DNA of 64,000 nt from Carposina sasakii (GCA_014607495.2 CP053171.1:930001-994000), one strand, 5' to 3'. Positions 44,075-54,934 are shown, counted from the first letter of the stretch. Numbers and translations are program-made. Notes: generated from the sequence alone by a model not told the origin.

Positions 44075-44170
44075 TCATGATCTCAAAATGGGGTAGCCAG
44101 TACATCGGGATCACTAAGGATATCCTAAAACCACGTTTAGCACAGCGGGGCCAGATGGCTTTCTTTAATT
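44075..44170 (-). repeat. Repeat family A fragment, inverted
   Basis: TCAAAATGGGGTAGCCAGTA, CATCGGGATCACTAAGGATA and ACGTTTAGCACAGCGGGG. Confidence 0.6.
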
Positions 44171-44484
44171 CAAAGTACAAATTACTAAACTGTAGCTACA
44201 ATAGCTAGAAAAACGGCCTTCAGTGACAGATACGTCATAACGACTTAATAATTTGACAGTTGTTTGACAGAAATAGAGTCAAAAATAACGTCAGTTAGTG
44301 GCTCGGAAACATGGAAAACAGAAAAAATTAAAATTATTTCCAATAATAATAATAATATCTCCAATAGGTATCTCGCTCTCACCAAGTTAATGCTACGGGC
44401 AGTTATGTGTTAACTCTATATTACGAAAATATCGTTTTTTTTAAACCTATTTTTCTTTATTTGCAGGTGTAACAAACATTCAAG

Positions 44485-44692
44485 ATGAACTCAGGGTGGC
44501 TTGCGTGGGAGTGTATAGTGTTTGCAGTGTTTGTGTGTGCATCGTCGCTTGCGCCGCTATGGCAGCGGCGGAAAGACGCCAAGGCAGGGGGAGGAGGGAA
44601 GAGGGCGTATATCTTCGCCGGCGCTGGAGTTTCCACCCTGGCTATGATGCTGTCAGTGGCCAGGGGCACTTTGGGAGTACGATCATTTTTAG
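44485..44692 (+). CDS. SLC5-family sodium/solute symporter, exon 1
   Basis: Start of a ten-exon gene for a plasma-membrane Na+-coupled transporter (monocarboxylate/multivitamin branch, SLC5A6/A8/A12-like), about 692 codons once the exon 3 indel is discounted, slightly longer than typical family members. The ATG follows an acceptor (TTATTTGCAG|GTG at 44466), so a non-coding exon lies upstream. Residues 1-25 are a first hydrophobic segment (WLAWECIVFAVFVCASSLAP), then a basic loop with GGGGK, then the characteristic FAGAGVSTLAMMLSVARGTL. That segment, leading to G(F/V)PSE, is the SLC5 helix with substrate and Na+ contacts. The donor TTAG|GTAAGT leaves phase 1. No transporter neighbours suggest a cluster. 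An overlapping frame from 44496 is a shadow. Confidence 0.92.
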
Positions 44693-45273
44693 GTAAGTAT
44701 TTTTTTGGCGTATTGGCAATGTGCTAATGCAATGTTGGGAGAGATCGTTTCAGGCAAATCTACACAGACCAAATACGACACCAACGAGTTTGTATGAAGA
44801 TTAAAGTGTAAGACTATATGGGTAAATCTGAGAAAACATTTAACCTTACAAACTTAACTTAAATTATCAACATTATTCGAGCGTAAGAAAGCGTCAGCGA
44901 TCTAAAGGAACATTTCTCATTGTCGTAGGCACCGCTATTGTAGGAAACAAAAACTTTAAACAATCTTGTAGATACACGACTCTTTTTCATTACGATGTGT
45001 GATGGCACCACGCTTCTGTATAAAATATTCGTGTCTCATGCGTACAGATTCCCCTACATACAAAGTGAGCATTTATATTTAGAGTAAATCTAATATTTAT
45101 AAATCTAATATTTATAAATTTGGTTAATCTTTAATCTAAAAATATGTGTATAAAAAATTAGTTCTTAAAGTATGTACATACGAGTATTATTATCCGCATT
45201 TTAAAGTTTAAACGTAATTGTAACCATTGACGTAATCAAACAGAAATGTTAACGTAGATTTAATTTGGCTTCT

Positions 45274-45374
45274 ATGTGTGAATACCCTTTTGCTCTTATC
45301 TTAAATCAATTTAGGCACCGGGTTTTTTACCCCGGTGCCTAAATTGATTTAAGAGCAAAAGGGTATTCACACAT
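45274..45374. repeat. Near-perfect 101 bp hairpin in SLC5 intron 1
   Basis: ATGTGTGAATACCCTTTTGC, TTAAATCAATTTAGGCACCG form one arm; CGGTGCCTAAATTGATTTAA and GCAAAAGGGTATTCACACAT form the other. The loop is about 8 nt, and the only irregularity is a 5 nt bulge (TATCT) in the left arm. Confidence 0.9.
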
Positions 45375-45753
45375 GCTAATGTAAGTTATTTTGTACCGGA
45401 AAGTGTAAAATGCATATAGTAACTAACTTGCGAGATTTTTCATGGTCATTTAAACCACTCATTAGATACATTCATTGTGATATGGGATTAATTAAAAAGT
45501 TTATTGGTAATTAGTAGTAAAATACTCATTAGAACAAATTCAATGAACCGTATTGAGTGCTGGAAATTTAATGAGGACGTTTAATAAAAGTCTCAAATTG
45601 TATTTTTAACACTTGAGGACGCACAAATGCGTCCGCACTTTAGAATTCTAGTTTTTTCGTAGTTTTCTAGTTTTCTCGTGAGAACTTTGAGAAATCCATT
45701 CTTATAGGATGCCTACGTACCTAACAATAAAGAACACACCTGCCAAGCTTCAG
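45375..45753. other. SLC5 intron 1, no feature recognised
   Basis: AT-rich; ACGCACAAATGCGTCCGCAC at 45610 contains a small palindrome. Confidence 0.4.
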
Positions 45754-45871
45754 AGGGGTAAGCACGAACCTCTCGATAGTCCGTAACGCTATCGTCAAAC
45801 TGTTAAATTACATAGATTTTGCTAGCGAGTCGCTAGCGTTACGCTGCGTAAAAAGGTTCGTGCTTACCCCA
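45754..45871. mobile_element. 118 bp MITE with CWG-type 3 bp duplication, copy 1
   Basis: Ends GGGGTAAGCACGAACCT and AGGTTCGTGCTTACCCC are perfect 17 bp inverted repeats, with further pairing inside (CGTAACGCTA / TAGCGTTACG). CAG stands just outside both ends (45751-45753 and 45872-45874). Confidence 0.85.
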
Positions 45872-46024
45872 CAGGTCTCTAAGATCTATGGTCTAGGCTT
45901 TGCATTGATCTAACAGCCATACAGGACAAAACATTATAATGAATAGATTTACCTACATAATGTATGTACTTGATAAATAATTTAAAATATGGGAATAAAT
46001 CTGAATATGCATGGGTGTATTCTT

Positions 46025-46145
46025 GTATTCTTTATTGTACACAGAAATATTAGACAATATAATGACTTAACATGCTTACACAGAGAGTGTACAAAGGCGA
46101 GCTTATCTCTTTAAGAGATTTCTTCCAGCAAACCCAAGCAAACAA
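46025..46145 (-). mobile_element. Family N LINE 3' end, inverted
   Basis: TTCTTTATTGTACACAG, GTGTACAAAGGCGAGCTTAT and GAGATTTCTTCCAGCAAAC. Confidence 0.7.
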
Positions 46146-46467
46146 TTTTTTACACAATTATAGAGGGCAAGTCATGTACACCTAAAGAACAGAACATTAT
46201 AAAACAAATTTTTAAAATATTAAATACATGACAGCAATAATAAACTACTTAAAACTTACTCACTTTACTTAACTGTGTGATTTATGTGGTTGAATAGCAA
46301 CTATGTACGTATTATGGTAGGAGCTCTGCTGATTACGTATCTTGAAAAAACAAAGCAGTGGCAATACGACGCAAAAATTGTACTCTATTCCCGTTGAAGT
46401 ATGAAAGTTGCTTTGATATTGCTGTTACATAATCCAAATTTGACTAGTAATCAGCAAATACAGTACA

Positions 46468-46905
46468 TTTTTAGGGTTCCGTACCTCGAAAGGTAAAATC
46501 GGAACCCTTGGATCACTTTGTTGTCCGTCCGTCCGTACGTCAGTCCGTCCGTCCGTTTGTCTGTCAAGACTCTTTTTCTCAGGAACGTGTGGAGGTATCA
46601 AGCTGAAATTTACTTAGGTTTACTGTCCCTAGGAGCTGTGAAAAAATCAAACTTCTAAGTCAACGCAATCAAAAGATACAGCCGTTTATGTCGCTTTTCG
46701 CAAATTGTCGACAATCGCAAGGGAATCAAAACCTACAGGGTACTTCCCCTCGAACCAGAACTTGAAATTTGGTACGAAGCAACGTCAGCACAGATAAAGG
46801 AAAAATTACGAAAACCGTAAATTTTTAGTGACATCATATAATAAAACAGGTTTGTACGGAACCCTCGGTGTGCGAGTCCGATTCGCACTTGGTTGGTTTT
46901 TCATT
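46468..46905 (-). repeat. Repeat family G, inverted copy
   Basis: TTAGGGTTCCGTACCTCGAA, GTCCGTCCGTCCGTACGTCA at the left; TGTACGGAACCCTCGGTGTG, GCGAGTCCGATTCGCACTTG at the right. The interior differs from the 36818 copy, so two subfamilies share ends. Confidence 0.75.
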
Positions 46906-46934
46906 ATCGCTTAGCTAATATAAGAGCGGATCTG

Positions 46935-47043
46935 TAGGGTAAGCATGAACCCTTTTACGCACCCCGTAACGCTATCGACTCGCAAGAAAAATTACAGTGT
47001 GTCGATAGCGTTACGGACTATCGAGAGGTTCGTGTTTGCCCCA
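46935..47043. mobile_element. 109 bp MITE with CWG-type 3 bp duplication, copy 2
   Basis: Same ends as 45754-45871, in the opposite orientation: AGGGTAAGCATGAACC at the left, GAGGTTCGTGTTTGCCCC at the right. CTG flanks both sides (46932-46934 and 47044-47046). Confidence 0.8.
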
Positions 47044-47481
47044 CTGGTACATCATTGCGACTGTTTTGCACTCGATCGTGATCATGATTTGTAAGATTCG
47101 AGTGGCAGCTGAGGGTGTAGGATCCGGTAGTGAGAAGGCCCTAGTTATATATAGATTTAAACTTCCGGATAGTAACTCCTGATACAGTTAAATAAAAGCT
47201 ATTAACTCATCATATTGTAGCCATTCCAGTAAAAAAAATCACAATACAAAAGATTTTAGAATTTTAATGTCTAAATTCATCAAATTAATGTAGGTACCTA
47301 CTTATGTTTTATTCGAAGACCGGAAGCCAACAGTTTATACGTAAAATATGTCATTATATATCGGTAGTTGTGGGAAAATATAACATTGTTATTCCACAGT
47401 ATTTTAGGTACGTATAAAATTGTGTAGCTATCATGTGATGGATCAAATGTTTTTTTTTATAGTTTGTCTGTTGGCCTATAT

Positions 47482-47855
47482 TACGGTTGCCAACCGTCCT
47501 GTTTTCCCAGGACATGTCCTGCTTTTTAGGGTGTTCTGGGCTGTCCTGGATAGTTTTTAAGCATCGTCCTGGGTATTAGAGTCCTAACACATTCGCTACA
47601 GGCAGATTTTCTAAGGGTGCTGACAACGGGTCAACGCCTATTGCGACGACGCAAATAAGCGTCAGCGGCACCTCTAGAAAGCTTAAAAGACGCAAATACG
47701 TAGTCGCCGGCACTGAATGTGTTGAAATTCGCACGCCACTAACTCTCTTCATCGTATTGTCACTGGGCCTGCACATAGTCCTGGCTTTTAATCGAAATGT
47801 TCTGGTATTTCTTCTTCAAATTCTGGTTTTCAAAGTTTTGAGATGGCAACCCTAG
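47482..47855. mobile_element. TIR element with GTCCTG iterations, hosting another element
   Basis: Outer ends GGTTGCCAACCG / AGATGGCAACCC are inverted. CCGTCCTG, CATGTCCTG, CTGTCCTGG and CGTCCTGGG recur at uneven spacing over the left 90 bp, and CCTGG / TTCTGG in the right part. It is split at 47586-47723 by a second element. Confidence 0.65.
47586..47723. mobile_element. 138 bp nested MITE with AACACATTC ends
   Basis: AACACATTCGCTACAGGCAG at the left, GCCGGCACTGAATGTGTT at the right; AACACATTC / GAATGTGTT are perfect inverted repeats. GC-rich interior (GCGACGACGCAAATAAGCGT). Confidence 0.7.
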
Positions 47856-48074
47856 CTTATATGAATAATTGGCCTAGGTACAAATAATTGTACACGTACT
47901 ACTACTTTTGGCAAATCCTGTCTTAGACACTTACCTTATTTATCTTTTTTTAACTTCTACTCAAGTAATTATTTACTCTGTGGTCTGCAAACTTCACGAT
48001 CTATACTGAGTATCCTATGCTGAGTTTTAATATTGAAGTCCCTTTCTGTACCTTCTGTACTTATGTGGGGCTTC

Positions 48075-48285
48075 ATTAGAATACATCTGTTTCATCTCTT
48101 TCCGTGAATTACTTAGTCGACTACGAGTAAGAAATTTAGGGGCGTGCTCTTAGGCGATGAACCAGCTTCTTGTCATTTTTTACGTCTGACCTTGCTATAG
48201 TAAACGTGACAGTGGGACCTTGGTCGAGATCCTGTAGCTCTGGCTACCTCATTTCTAGGAACACAGCCGTGTGTATATGTTTGTG
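48075..48285 (+). repeat. Repeat family A, near-full copy
   Basis: CTTTCCGTGAATTACTTAGT, GCGATGAACCAGCTTCTTGT, GAGATCCTGTAGCTCTGGCT, CTCATTTCTAGGAACACAGC, CGTGTGTATATG. A B element starts 17 bp later. Confidence 0.75.
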
Positions 48286-48302
48286 TGCAGTACTAGGTGG
48301 GT

Positions 48303-48560
48303 CTTCTTCTTCTTCAGCCTATTGCAGTCCACTGCTGGACGTAGGCCTCCCCCAGGACACTCCACAAGGCTACTGCCACAGGGGCGTTTTACCCATAGTC
48401 ACTACGCTGGGCGGGCGACTTGGTGACCGCGGTGTGATTTTCGGACTATTTGTTAGTACGGGAGGCGCTGCTGCCCACCTCCCGGAAACCCTTAATCGCC
48501 TCGTACGATACCCACGGACAGGCAGGGGTGGTACAAACTCTACTCTGCCGGCGGTGGCGG
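48303..48560 (+). repeat. Repeat family B, full copy
   Basis: (TTC)n, CAGCCTATTGCAGTCCACTG, GTAGGCCTCCCCCAGGACAC, GGGAGGCGCTGCTGCCCACC, CTACTCTGCCGGCGGTGG. The 135-codon frame across A and B here is repeat-derived. Confidence 0.85.
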
Positions 48561-49534
48561 TATCATTAATGATTTAAAGTGAATAAGTATTATACAATAA
48601 GCAGCTTAGTGTAGAGCGAATCTCACTTCCCAAATGGGAACAATCTTGTAACTACCTTATCTGTTATCGTTAAAATACACATTACGAATGAATGAGAAAT
48701 CCCCCTCAGTAAATAATGATTCATTATCGTTATCATGAGTTACATCAGATGCTGCTACTAATTATAATGGTTAGTAGCATTGACATATTCTGATTAGAAT
48801 TACCTGTAGGTGGAAAAATATAATACATAGAGCTGTTTTTCTGCAACGATGCAGCCAGAATCATCAAAAAGATCATATACCCACATTTAGTATAGCAGTA
48901 GCATGATGCTAGCTCATCGCCCCTGAGGGCATAATAGGAAAGGACATCCCGAGAAACAGACTTCTTGCACCAAAAGCGTTTAAGGCGGTGTTATCAGACA
49001 AAAGAGGCATTTTAGAATCGATTTTTTAAATACTTGTCCGATTACCACAGTTCTAATTTTTTTATATGTTATTATTTAAATCTTTATCTAGTTTGTGGCC
49101 AACGTGGAAACCCAATTACTTAAAAAATTCTCGATAGAATTTTGATTTGAAAATTACCTTTTTTACGTTCTTATAAGCGATATATCTTGAAAACTATTGT
49201 GAATATCAACACGAAACTTGCATAGTTGTATAGCGCTTTATCAGATCTAGTTTATGGCCAAAGTACATTTTTTGTAAATTTTGTAGATAATTAACAATTA
49301 ATAAAAAACACATCTACAACTACGCTGTGTTCTAATCCTTGCACTGGCCAGTCTCGCTCGGAACATTCAGTACCGCCGTGACCACTGTCAACGCCGGTTC
49401 TGTGCTTGTTTTTTCGCGCGCAAATACATAATATAAAATACTATATTTATTTAGTAAGTAGACTTGGGAAATCGTAGTGTAACAAAAGTTACAAAAAAGA
49501 GAGACCTTACGTAAAAAAGACTTACGTAGAAAAC
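48561..49534. other. SLC5 intron 1: family A (inverted) at 48840-48990, rest unrecognised
   Basis: TTCTGCAACGATGCAGCCAG to ATGCTAGCTCATCGCCCCTG follows inverse A order loosely. The remainder, including AATCCTTGCACTGGCCAGTC near 49335, shows no supported feature. Confidence 0.4.
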
Positions 49535-49539
49535 GTTAA

Positions 49540-50459
49540 GGGGGGGGTAAGGTTAATTCGGTAAAAAAAAGGCATGTTTACAAGATTTTTTTTTGGCAAT
49601 ACAGATGGTGTTAGTTTATTCAGTCGATCCATACATGATAATGTAACATTAGAACAATATTCTCCTAAATTTTCATTGCAAAATATCAAAAATTGAGCGA
49701 GTGACAGTGAATCTCCGGAGGCGCCTCGAGAAAAAGTTGTTTTGCGGTGCCCATCATAACTTGCAACCAAATCATCTGAAACAAAAAAATCAAAATGCAT
49801 TCGTTAAAGGAGATGTTTGTCGAGGTATTCACGAGAGGATTTTTTTTTTTTCGATTTTTCGATTTTTCGTAGCACTTGGAAGCCAAAAACCAGATTTTCG
49901 CTAAAAAAAAACGGCTAATTTGCTGTTGTAAAATTGATAATTATTGAAAAAAAAAAAAAAAGCTCTCGACAATACCTGGGGAATTATGTGAAGAAACACT
50001 GTGCAAAATTTCAACACGATTGGTCCAGTAGATTTTTAGTTATGGTGGGCACGGACTTCAAAAATGACAAGTCTCAGAAAAACGCTTTAAAGTTTTGCGT
50101 ACTGAAGTATTCAAGATAAAATTCGACAATTTTTTTATACTCACACAGAGTCGTCGATGCCAGGTCCGTAGAGCAAACGGCATACAGCGTTTAACTGATG
50201 TATAGATCATGCCTCGAATATACTCCACTTTACTTGAACAGGCCCGTTTGGGCCGGGTGAGTCAGCGTCCGGCCGTCGCGCAGCTGTCGCTCAGGTATAA
50301 AACCTCAGGCTGGCAACGGACGCTGAAATACTCATAACTTCGTCAATTCTGCCCCGATCGACTTGAAATTTTAACACAATCTTCTTGAGATATTATGGAT
50401 TCGATTAGAAAAATAAAAAAAAAAAACAAAAAAAAAAATTTTAATACCTTACCCCCCCC
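49540..50459. mobile_element. TTAA-flanked 920 bp element with G8/C8 tips
   Basis: TTAA at 49536-49539 and 50460-50463 bounds an element that begins GGGGGGGGTAAGGT and ends ACCTTACCCCCCCC (one A/T difference just inside). TTAA target duplication is the hallmark of piggyBac and a few other families. No transposase domain is seen in its short frames, so it is non-autonomous. The interior has A-rich runs and CATAACTTCGTCAATTCTGC. Confidence 0.75.
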
Positions 50460-50501
50460 TTAAGTACCTACCTACATAGATACTTTATAGTATGTTTTAG
50501 A

Positions 50502-50720
50502 TTGTACTAGCGCCCGCCCACGGCTTTGCCCGCGTGAGATTGCATTACTCCCGTGCGAAGCCGAGGCGGGTCCCTAGTTACATTATAAACCTTCCTTGTC
50601 TTACTTTATCTATTAAAAAAACCGCATCAAAAAAATCCGTTCCCTAGTTTGAAAGATCTAAGCATACCTATACATAGAGACAGACATCAGAAAGCGACTT
50701 TGTTTTATAATATGTAGTGA
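50502..50720 (+). repeat. Repeat family K subfamily
   Basis: ACTAGCGCCCGCCCACGGCT, TTGCCCGCGTGAGATTGCAT, TCCGTTCCCTAGTTTGAAAG, GACAGACATCAGAAAGCGAC, TTTGTTTTATAATATGTAG. It is diverged from the other K copies. Confidence 0.7.
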
Positions 50721-50960
50721 TTTCGTATTTAAAAATGATATTCATAAGTAGGTAATTATGTTACGTGTCTATTTTACCATTTCTACCTAGTATAATTTTA
50801 TTTATCTACTTAGTTTTTTTAGATCCACAAAATCCCGGGAAAAAATCCGGGTTTTTTCCGAACATTTTGTGCAAAAGTTTACGTGTGTTAGTATAGTCCT
50901 CTTTATGACATTAAACTGCAAATAACTTAGTATCAATAGCAAATATAACAAGTAGCAGTA

Positions 50961-51230
50961 TATACAGGATGTAAGGGTATGGTAAGCGAAATACTATAAA
51001 AACAACCCACTGTAAATAACATATCCCGAAATTTTTAGACTAGTAATCGCATGTTTATTTATCAAGATTGTATGTTCATAATATACCTGAGTGGGTTAGG
51101 TGTTCTCCATACTATCTGGACAAATAAATATGTGATTTTTAGTCTCAAATTTTGGTGATAGGTTCTTTATAGTGGGTTATATTCATAGCTTTTCGGTTAA
51201 CATACCCTTTTTATTACACCCTGTATATAC
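50961..51230. mobile_element. M2 MITE, complete fold-back copy
   Basis: TATATACAGGATGTAAGGGT and GGTAAGCGAAATACTATAAA at the left; AGCTTTTCGGTTAACATACC, CTTTTTATTACACCCTGTAT at the right. The interior is also symmetric (CAAGATTGTATG..TGATAGGTTC), giving roughly 120 bp arms. Confidence 0.85.
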
Positions 51231-51317
51231 ACCACTTTGGGGGATAATGGGCGTGACTATTATGTATATATGTATATGATTTCAAATTGTTTCGAACATA
51301 AATCCCTAAGTTGCCCG

Positions 51318-51365
51318 CGAATCCCTAGCTGTCCCGCGACTTCGTCCGCGTGAAGTAGTGACATT
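51318..51365 (+). repeat. Repeat family K head, split from 51905-52045
   Basis: CTGTCCCGCGACTTCGTCCG then CGTGAAGTAGTGACATTCGG. Confidence 0.6.
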
Positions 51366-51579
51366 CGGCAGCATTTTAAATTTTTTTAGGCTAATTATTT
51401 TGCAAGTAAAACACGTGTACATTAAAATAAGTTATTGAGCTTATTTAAGTACATTTTTATATGCGACGTTTTTAGTACGATTTTTACGATTTTTAATAAA
51501 GCTGTTTGTTGCATATTGTCCTACTTGATAATCATTATGAAGTTGTACTCGCATATTTGTAGTGAGACAAAACTTTTAA

Positions 51580-51905
51580 AAATGACGTAATTTCCATACA
51601 AACTTTCATCTTACATCCCTTTTTTGCATATGGCGCGCAGTGCTTGGCAAGTTTCTTACTTAATTCTCTGTATTGTTCTGTTCTATATTTTTATTTTCTG
51701 AGCCCTAAGCTTTTTTCCGATGTCATCACACAAAATTTTTCACCCCTTATTTTTAGCTCCTTTAGGGTATTCTTTTACAAACTTTGAATGTCGTATTTGT
51801 TTATATATAATGAAAAGCCTAAAAAATAAGTTTTAAGATTCAAGCTTAAAAAATGACGTAATTTCCATACAAACTTTCATCCACTATTTCAACCACTTAC
51901 ATCTC
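51580..51905 (+). repeat. Tandem duplication inside a K element
   Basis: AAAATGACGTAATTTCCATA then CAAACTTTCATC and a TTACATC..CTTTTTTGCAT end occur at 51581-51633 and again at 51852-51918, about 270 bp apart. Confidence 0.75.
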
Positions 51906-52045
51906 TTTTTTGCATTAAAAAGTAGCCTATGTCCTTTCTCAGGCTCTAGACTATCTCTGTACCAAATTTCATTTAAATCGGTTCAGTAGTTTAGGCGTGA
52001 TTGCGTAACACAGAGACAGACAGAGTTACTTTCGCATTTATAATC
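51905..52045 (+). repeat. Repeat family K tail
   Basis: AAAAAGTAGCCTATGTCCTT, CTGTACCAAATTTCATTTAA, ATCGGTTCAGTAGTTTAGGC, GAGACAGACAGAGTTACTTT, CGCATTTATAAT. Confidence 0.75.
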
Positions 52046-52239
52046 CGAAGGAAGAATATGAAGATCATACTTTAATACCACTTTGGGGTAGAAGAGTTAT
52101 AAATAATAATGTGTATTATCCAGCAACTGCAACCTATAACCGATCATAGTTATTTGTTTAGGAGATATTTTTAATTGCACATCAAATAAATTATCTCCCA
52201 TCAATTTAATCTCATCTTTTATATACTTTATTACATACA

Positions 52240-52440
52240 TACATACATATAATCACGCCTTTATCCCTTGCGGGATAGGCAGAGTACCAAGGGCCGATAG
52301 AACCACATGGTGCCACTTCTGACCAATTTTGAGGGTATAGTTGAGATATACTAGTTCGGTTAGTAGTGACAGATGGTCAGCCCATCGCCTACAAAATATC
52401 AAGACCCTCTTGTTCCTCTACTGATTTGTACAGTATGCCC
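52240..52440 (+). repeat. M3 repeat, long copy
   Basis: (ATAC)n then ATAATCACGCCTTTATCCCT, GGGCCGATAGAACCACATGG, AGTTCGGTTAGTAGTGACAG and CTACTGATTTGTACAGTATG. Confidence 0.85.
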
Positions 52441-52739
52441 TTTATATACTTTATTACAGCAATTAAATTATTTTAGTACAAATAAACTCAATGTTTTACA
52501 AAACAACTACAGCAGATAATTCGAAAATACATAATATCAGCCCAACATAAACTGTTTTCCTCGAATGCAAGACAAATTAATACCTTTTGGTACAAAAATA
52601 CTACAATCTCATCATAAATACTGACTGCACATCAAATTAACCTTAGCGCACAACTAGTATAAGACGAATGACGTTTTGTCGGTGTAACAGTTCCCTTTTC
52701 ATACAATGATAAAAATAATAAGTTATGTTAGGTTAGAGT

Positions 52740-53198
52740 ATGACAAACAACGCACGAGCCGAGCGAGCGGAACGAGCGTGCCGCGGCAGCTGCCGGCGAA
52801 GTTTCAGAATCGAATTGATGAAACGATATTTTAGTATTGATCTCACTCATTATGTTATGTTTTGTTTATTTAATTCGGCCTTAGAAAATAGCTTAAAAAC
52901 AAAAAATTTACCAATAGACGATTTAAAAAAAGCAGTTACGCTCAAAACGTTCAAAAACCTGATCAACCCTAATAGAGAGTCACAATTGATCCAAAAAACA
53001 GCTATGTATCACACAATAACCAATAAGCCCATTTAACTAGTCGATATTGCCCGATGCAGTTGGCGCGGAAAACAAACATTAGGTACGGATAATCAAAATA
53101 AAAATGCATTTCCTGCGAGTTGTAATATTGTCGTGTAACTCAAATCAAGTACTTGTTCAGCATTCCAGTATTTGCCTGGCTGTCACCTACACCCTGTA
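52740..53198 (+). repeat. Repeat family Q, copy 2
   Basis: The right part (52945-53198) matches 34075-34345: GTTCAAAAACCTGATCAACC, GAGAGTCACAATTGATCCAA, CCAATAAGCCCATTTAACTA, TTTGCCTGGCTGTCACC. The left part has a CpG cluster with GAGCGAGCGGAACGAGCGTG. A 98-codon frame runs through it (52740-53036) but no domain is recognised. Confidence 0.7.
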
Positions 53199-53436
53199 AT
53201 TTTTTAAATTATATTTACAATTTTACGCAGTAAGCAACCCAGTTACAAAATTGATTATATAGGAAAGAAATTAAAATCCCGGCAATTAATCCCGAAATCA
53301 ACCAGAATACGGATGGCGACAGAATAAGGACGTCCGCGGCAGATTGCGCTGGTTGCGGGGGGCGCCCCGCAGTTACGTCTACCTCAACCCCCTCAAATAC
53401 CTAAAATTCGTCTATTGGAGCGCCTTAAACAAATAC

Positions 53437-53736
53437 AAAAAAAAAATGCTGGGAAACGATGTATATTTATAAAATAATAATTAATTACTTGATCGGGCGA
53501 AATTTATAGTGTCCAGTGTTTATGCTAGTTTTTTCATAGACAGATATTAATTATTTCTTGAGTAAAAATCTTGTTACACGCGTCAAAAAACGCAGTCTAT
53601 TTACTCAACTTTGGACCCTAATATTTTGGAAACCAGACACTTCCCAGTTATGCTTCAATGGAGAAAAATGATCGTTATGATGAGGAGATTCCGTAGTTTT
53701 CGGGAACGTTGACGACCAAAAATCATTCTGTATACC
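53437..53736 (+). mobile_element. M1 MITE, left-truncated
   Basis: AAAATGCTGGGAAACGATGT to GACCAAAAATCATTCTGTAT; the TACAGGATG end is absent. Confidence 0.8.
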
Positions 53737-53740
53737 CGAG

Positions 53741-53862
53741 GATTGTTGGCGTTAGGTAGGCATCCGGTCGCAAAACAGACGCCAAATCCTTAGCAATATG
53801 AGTTTCGAAAGAAGTCATATTGCGCCGACCCCGTAAATAGTGGCACTGGGCAGGAAGATGAT
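53741..53862 (+). repeat. T SINE body fragment
   Basis: GAGGATTGTTGGCGTTAGGT, CAGACGCCAAATCCTTAGCA, GAGTTTCGAAAGAAGTCATA, GGCAGGAAGATGATGAG. Confidence 0.7.
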
Positions 53863-54029
53863 GAGTTTAGCACAGTGTGAAAATATACATGTCCATATAA
53901 TAGTCTGCAATGTACGTGACAAATACGTAGTAATTATGTATATTTAAGCGCGTATATGTCGGTCTCGTGTCCGTGGGTCATTACTATAATATAATTGCTG
54001 CATAACCACTTTAAATACTCGTGTGGTCA

Positions 54030-54130
54030 ATGACCTTGCTTTTTGTGCTGGGTTCAAATCCCATAAGGTGGAAACATCGTTTCGCATTGATTTTATGCTT
54101 AAATAAAGGTGCTCTATTTCACAAAAAAAA
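54030..54130 (+). repeat. tRNA-like SINE relic
   Basis: GGTCAATGACCTTGC and, 20 bp on, GGGTTCAAATCCCATAAGG look like A and B boxes. An A-rich end (ACAAAAAAAAATC) follows at 54120. Confidence 0.4.
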
Positions 54131-54934
54131 ATCTACGACAACTAAGCTATAATAAGCGATTTCTATTACTATTTTCTTAGCATTTGGGTTGACATGTATT
54201 GTATATCATGTCATCACATGTGGCATAAAATGTGACACAAAATAATTTCTTAAGGCGACGACAACCCAAACGATTATTTTTCACCAACTAGTTTCAGTCG
54301 GTGAATTAAATGTCCATTGTCGCTACAATCTATGCGGATTATATAGCATTATTATTTGATTTTTGAAGTTTCTGCACATTTCCTCCGTCTTAGAAAATAT
54401 TGCGCTATCAATGCTGTTTCCTTGTATTACATGTTTAAACCTTGTTTTGTTAATATCTTACTTTTGAGTGGATGTAAGCGATGTTTTTAAATGTTAATCT
54501 GTTTAGATGACACCACTGTAATATCGACACGCTATGATAACCGGCGAACTAAAAAGAGTCATTATAAGAGTCAAAAACACATATACACTAGTAGAATAGT
54601 AGTAATGGCACTTATAAAATTATTTTTTATATTATAGGAACAACAGATCATTCTCCTTTTTTAACAACTTAATGGCATTAAGAAGCCTTATAAATTAATC
54701 GTTCGGCGTTTACTATAACGTGACTAATAACACGCATTTTAGAAATACTCTAATAGATTTTTTATTATTCAGAAGGTTTTACAAATTAATCCCTTTCTGG
54801 TTGTAATAAAATAAAAAACACATAATAATTTAAAAATATACATAGTAATAAGCAGTAACTGCTCTTATTAAAAAACCATTATCATCATCTTGTCATTGTT
54901 CCATTAAAAATATGGTTTCTATAAAAACTCATAT
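54131..54934. other. SLC5 intron 1, no feature recognised
   Basis: AT-rich sequence. Confidence 0.4.

Noticed and set aside
48170..48577. 135-codon open frame
   Set aside because: It runs through adjacent family A and family B repeats that occur many times elsewhere in the window.
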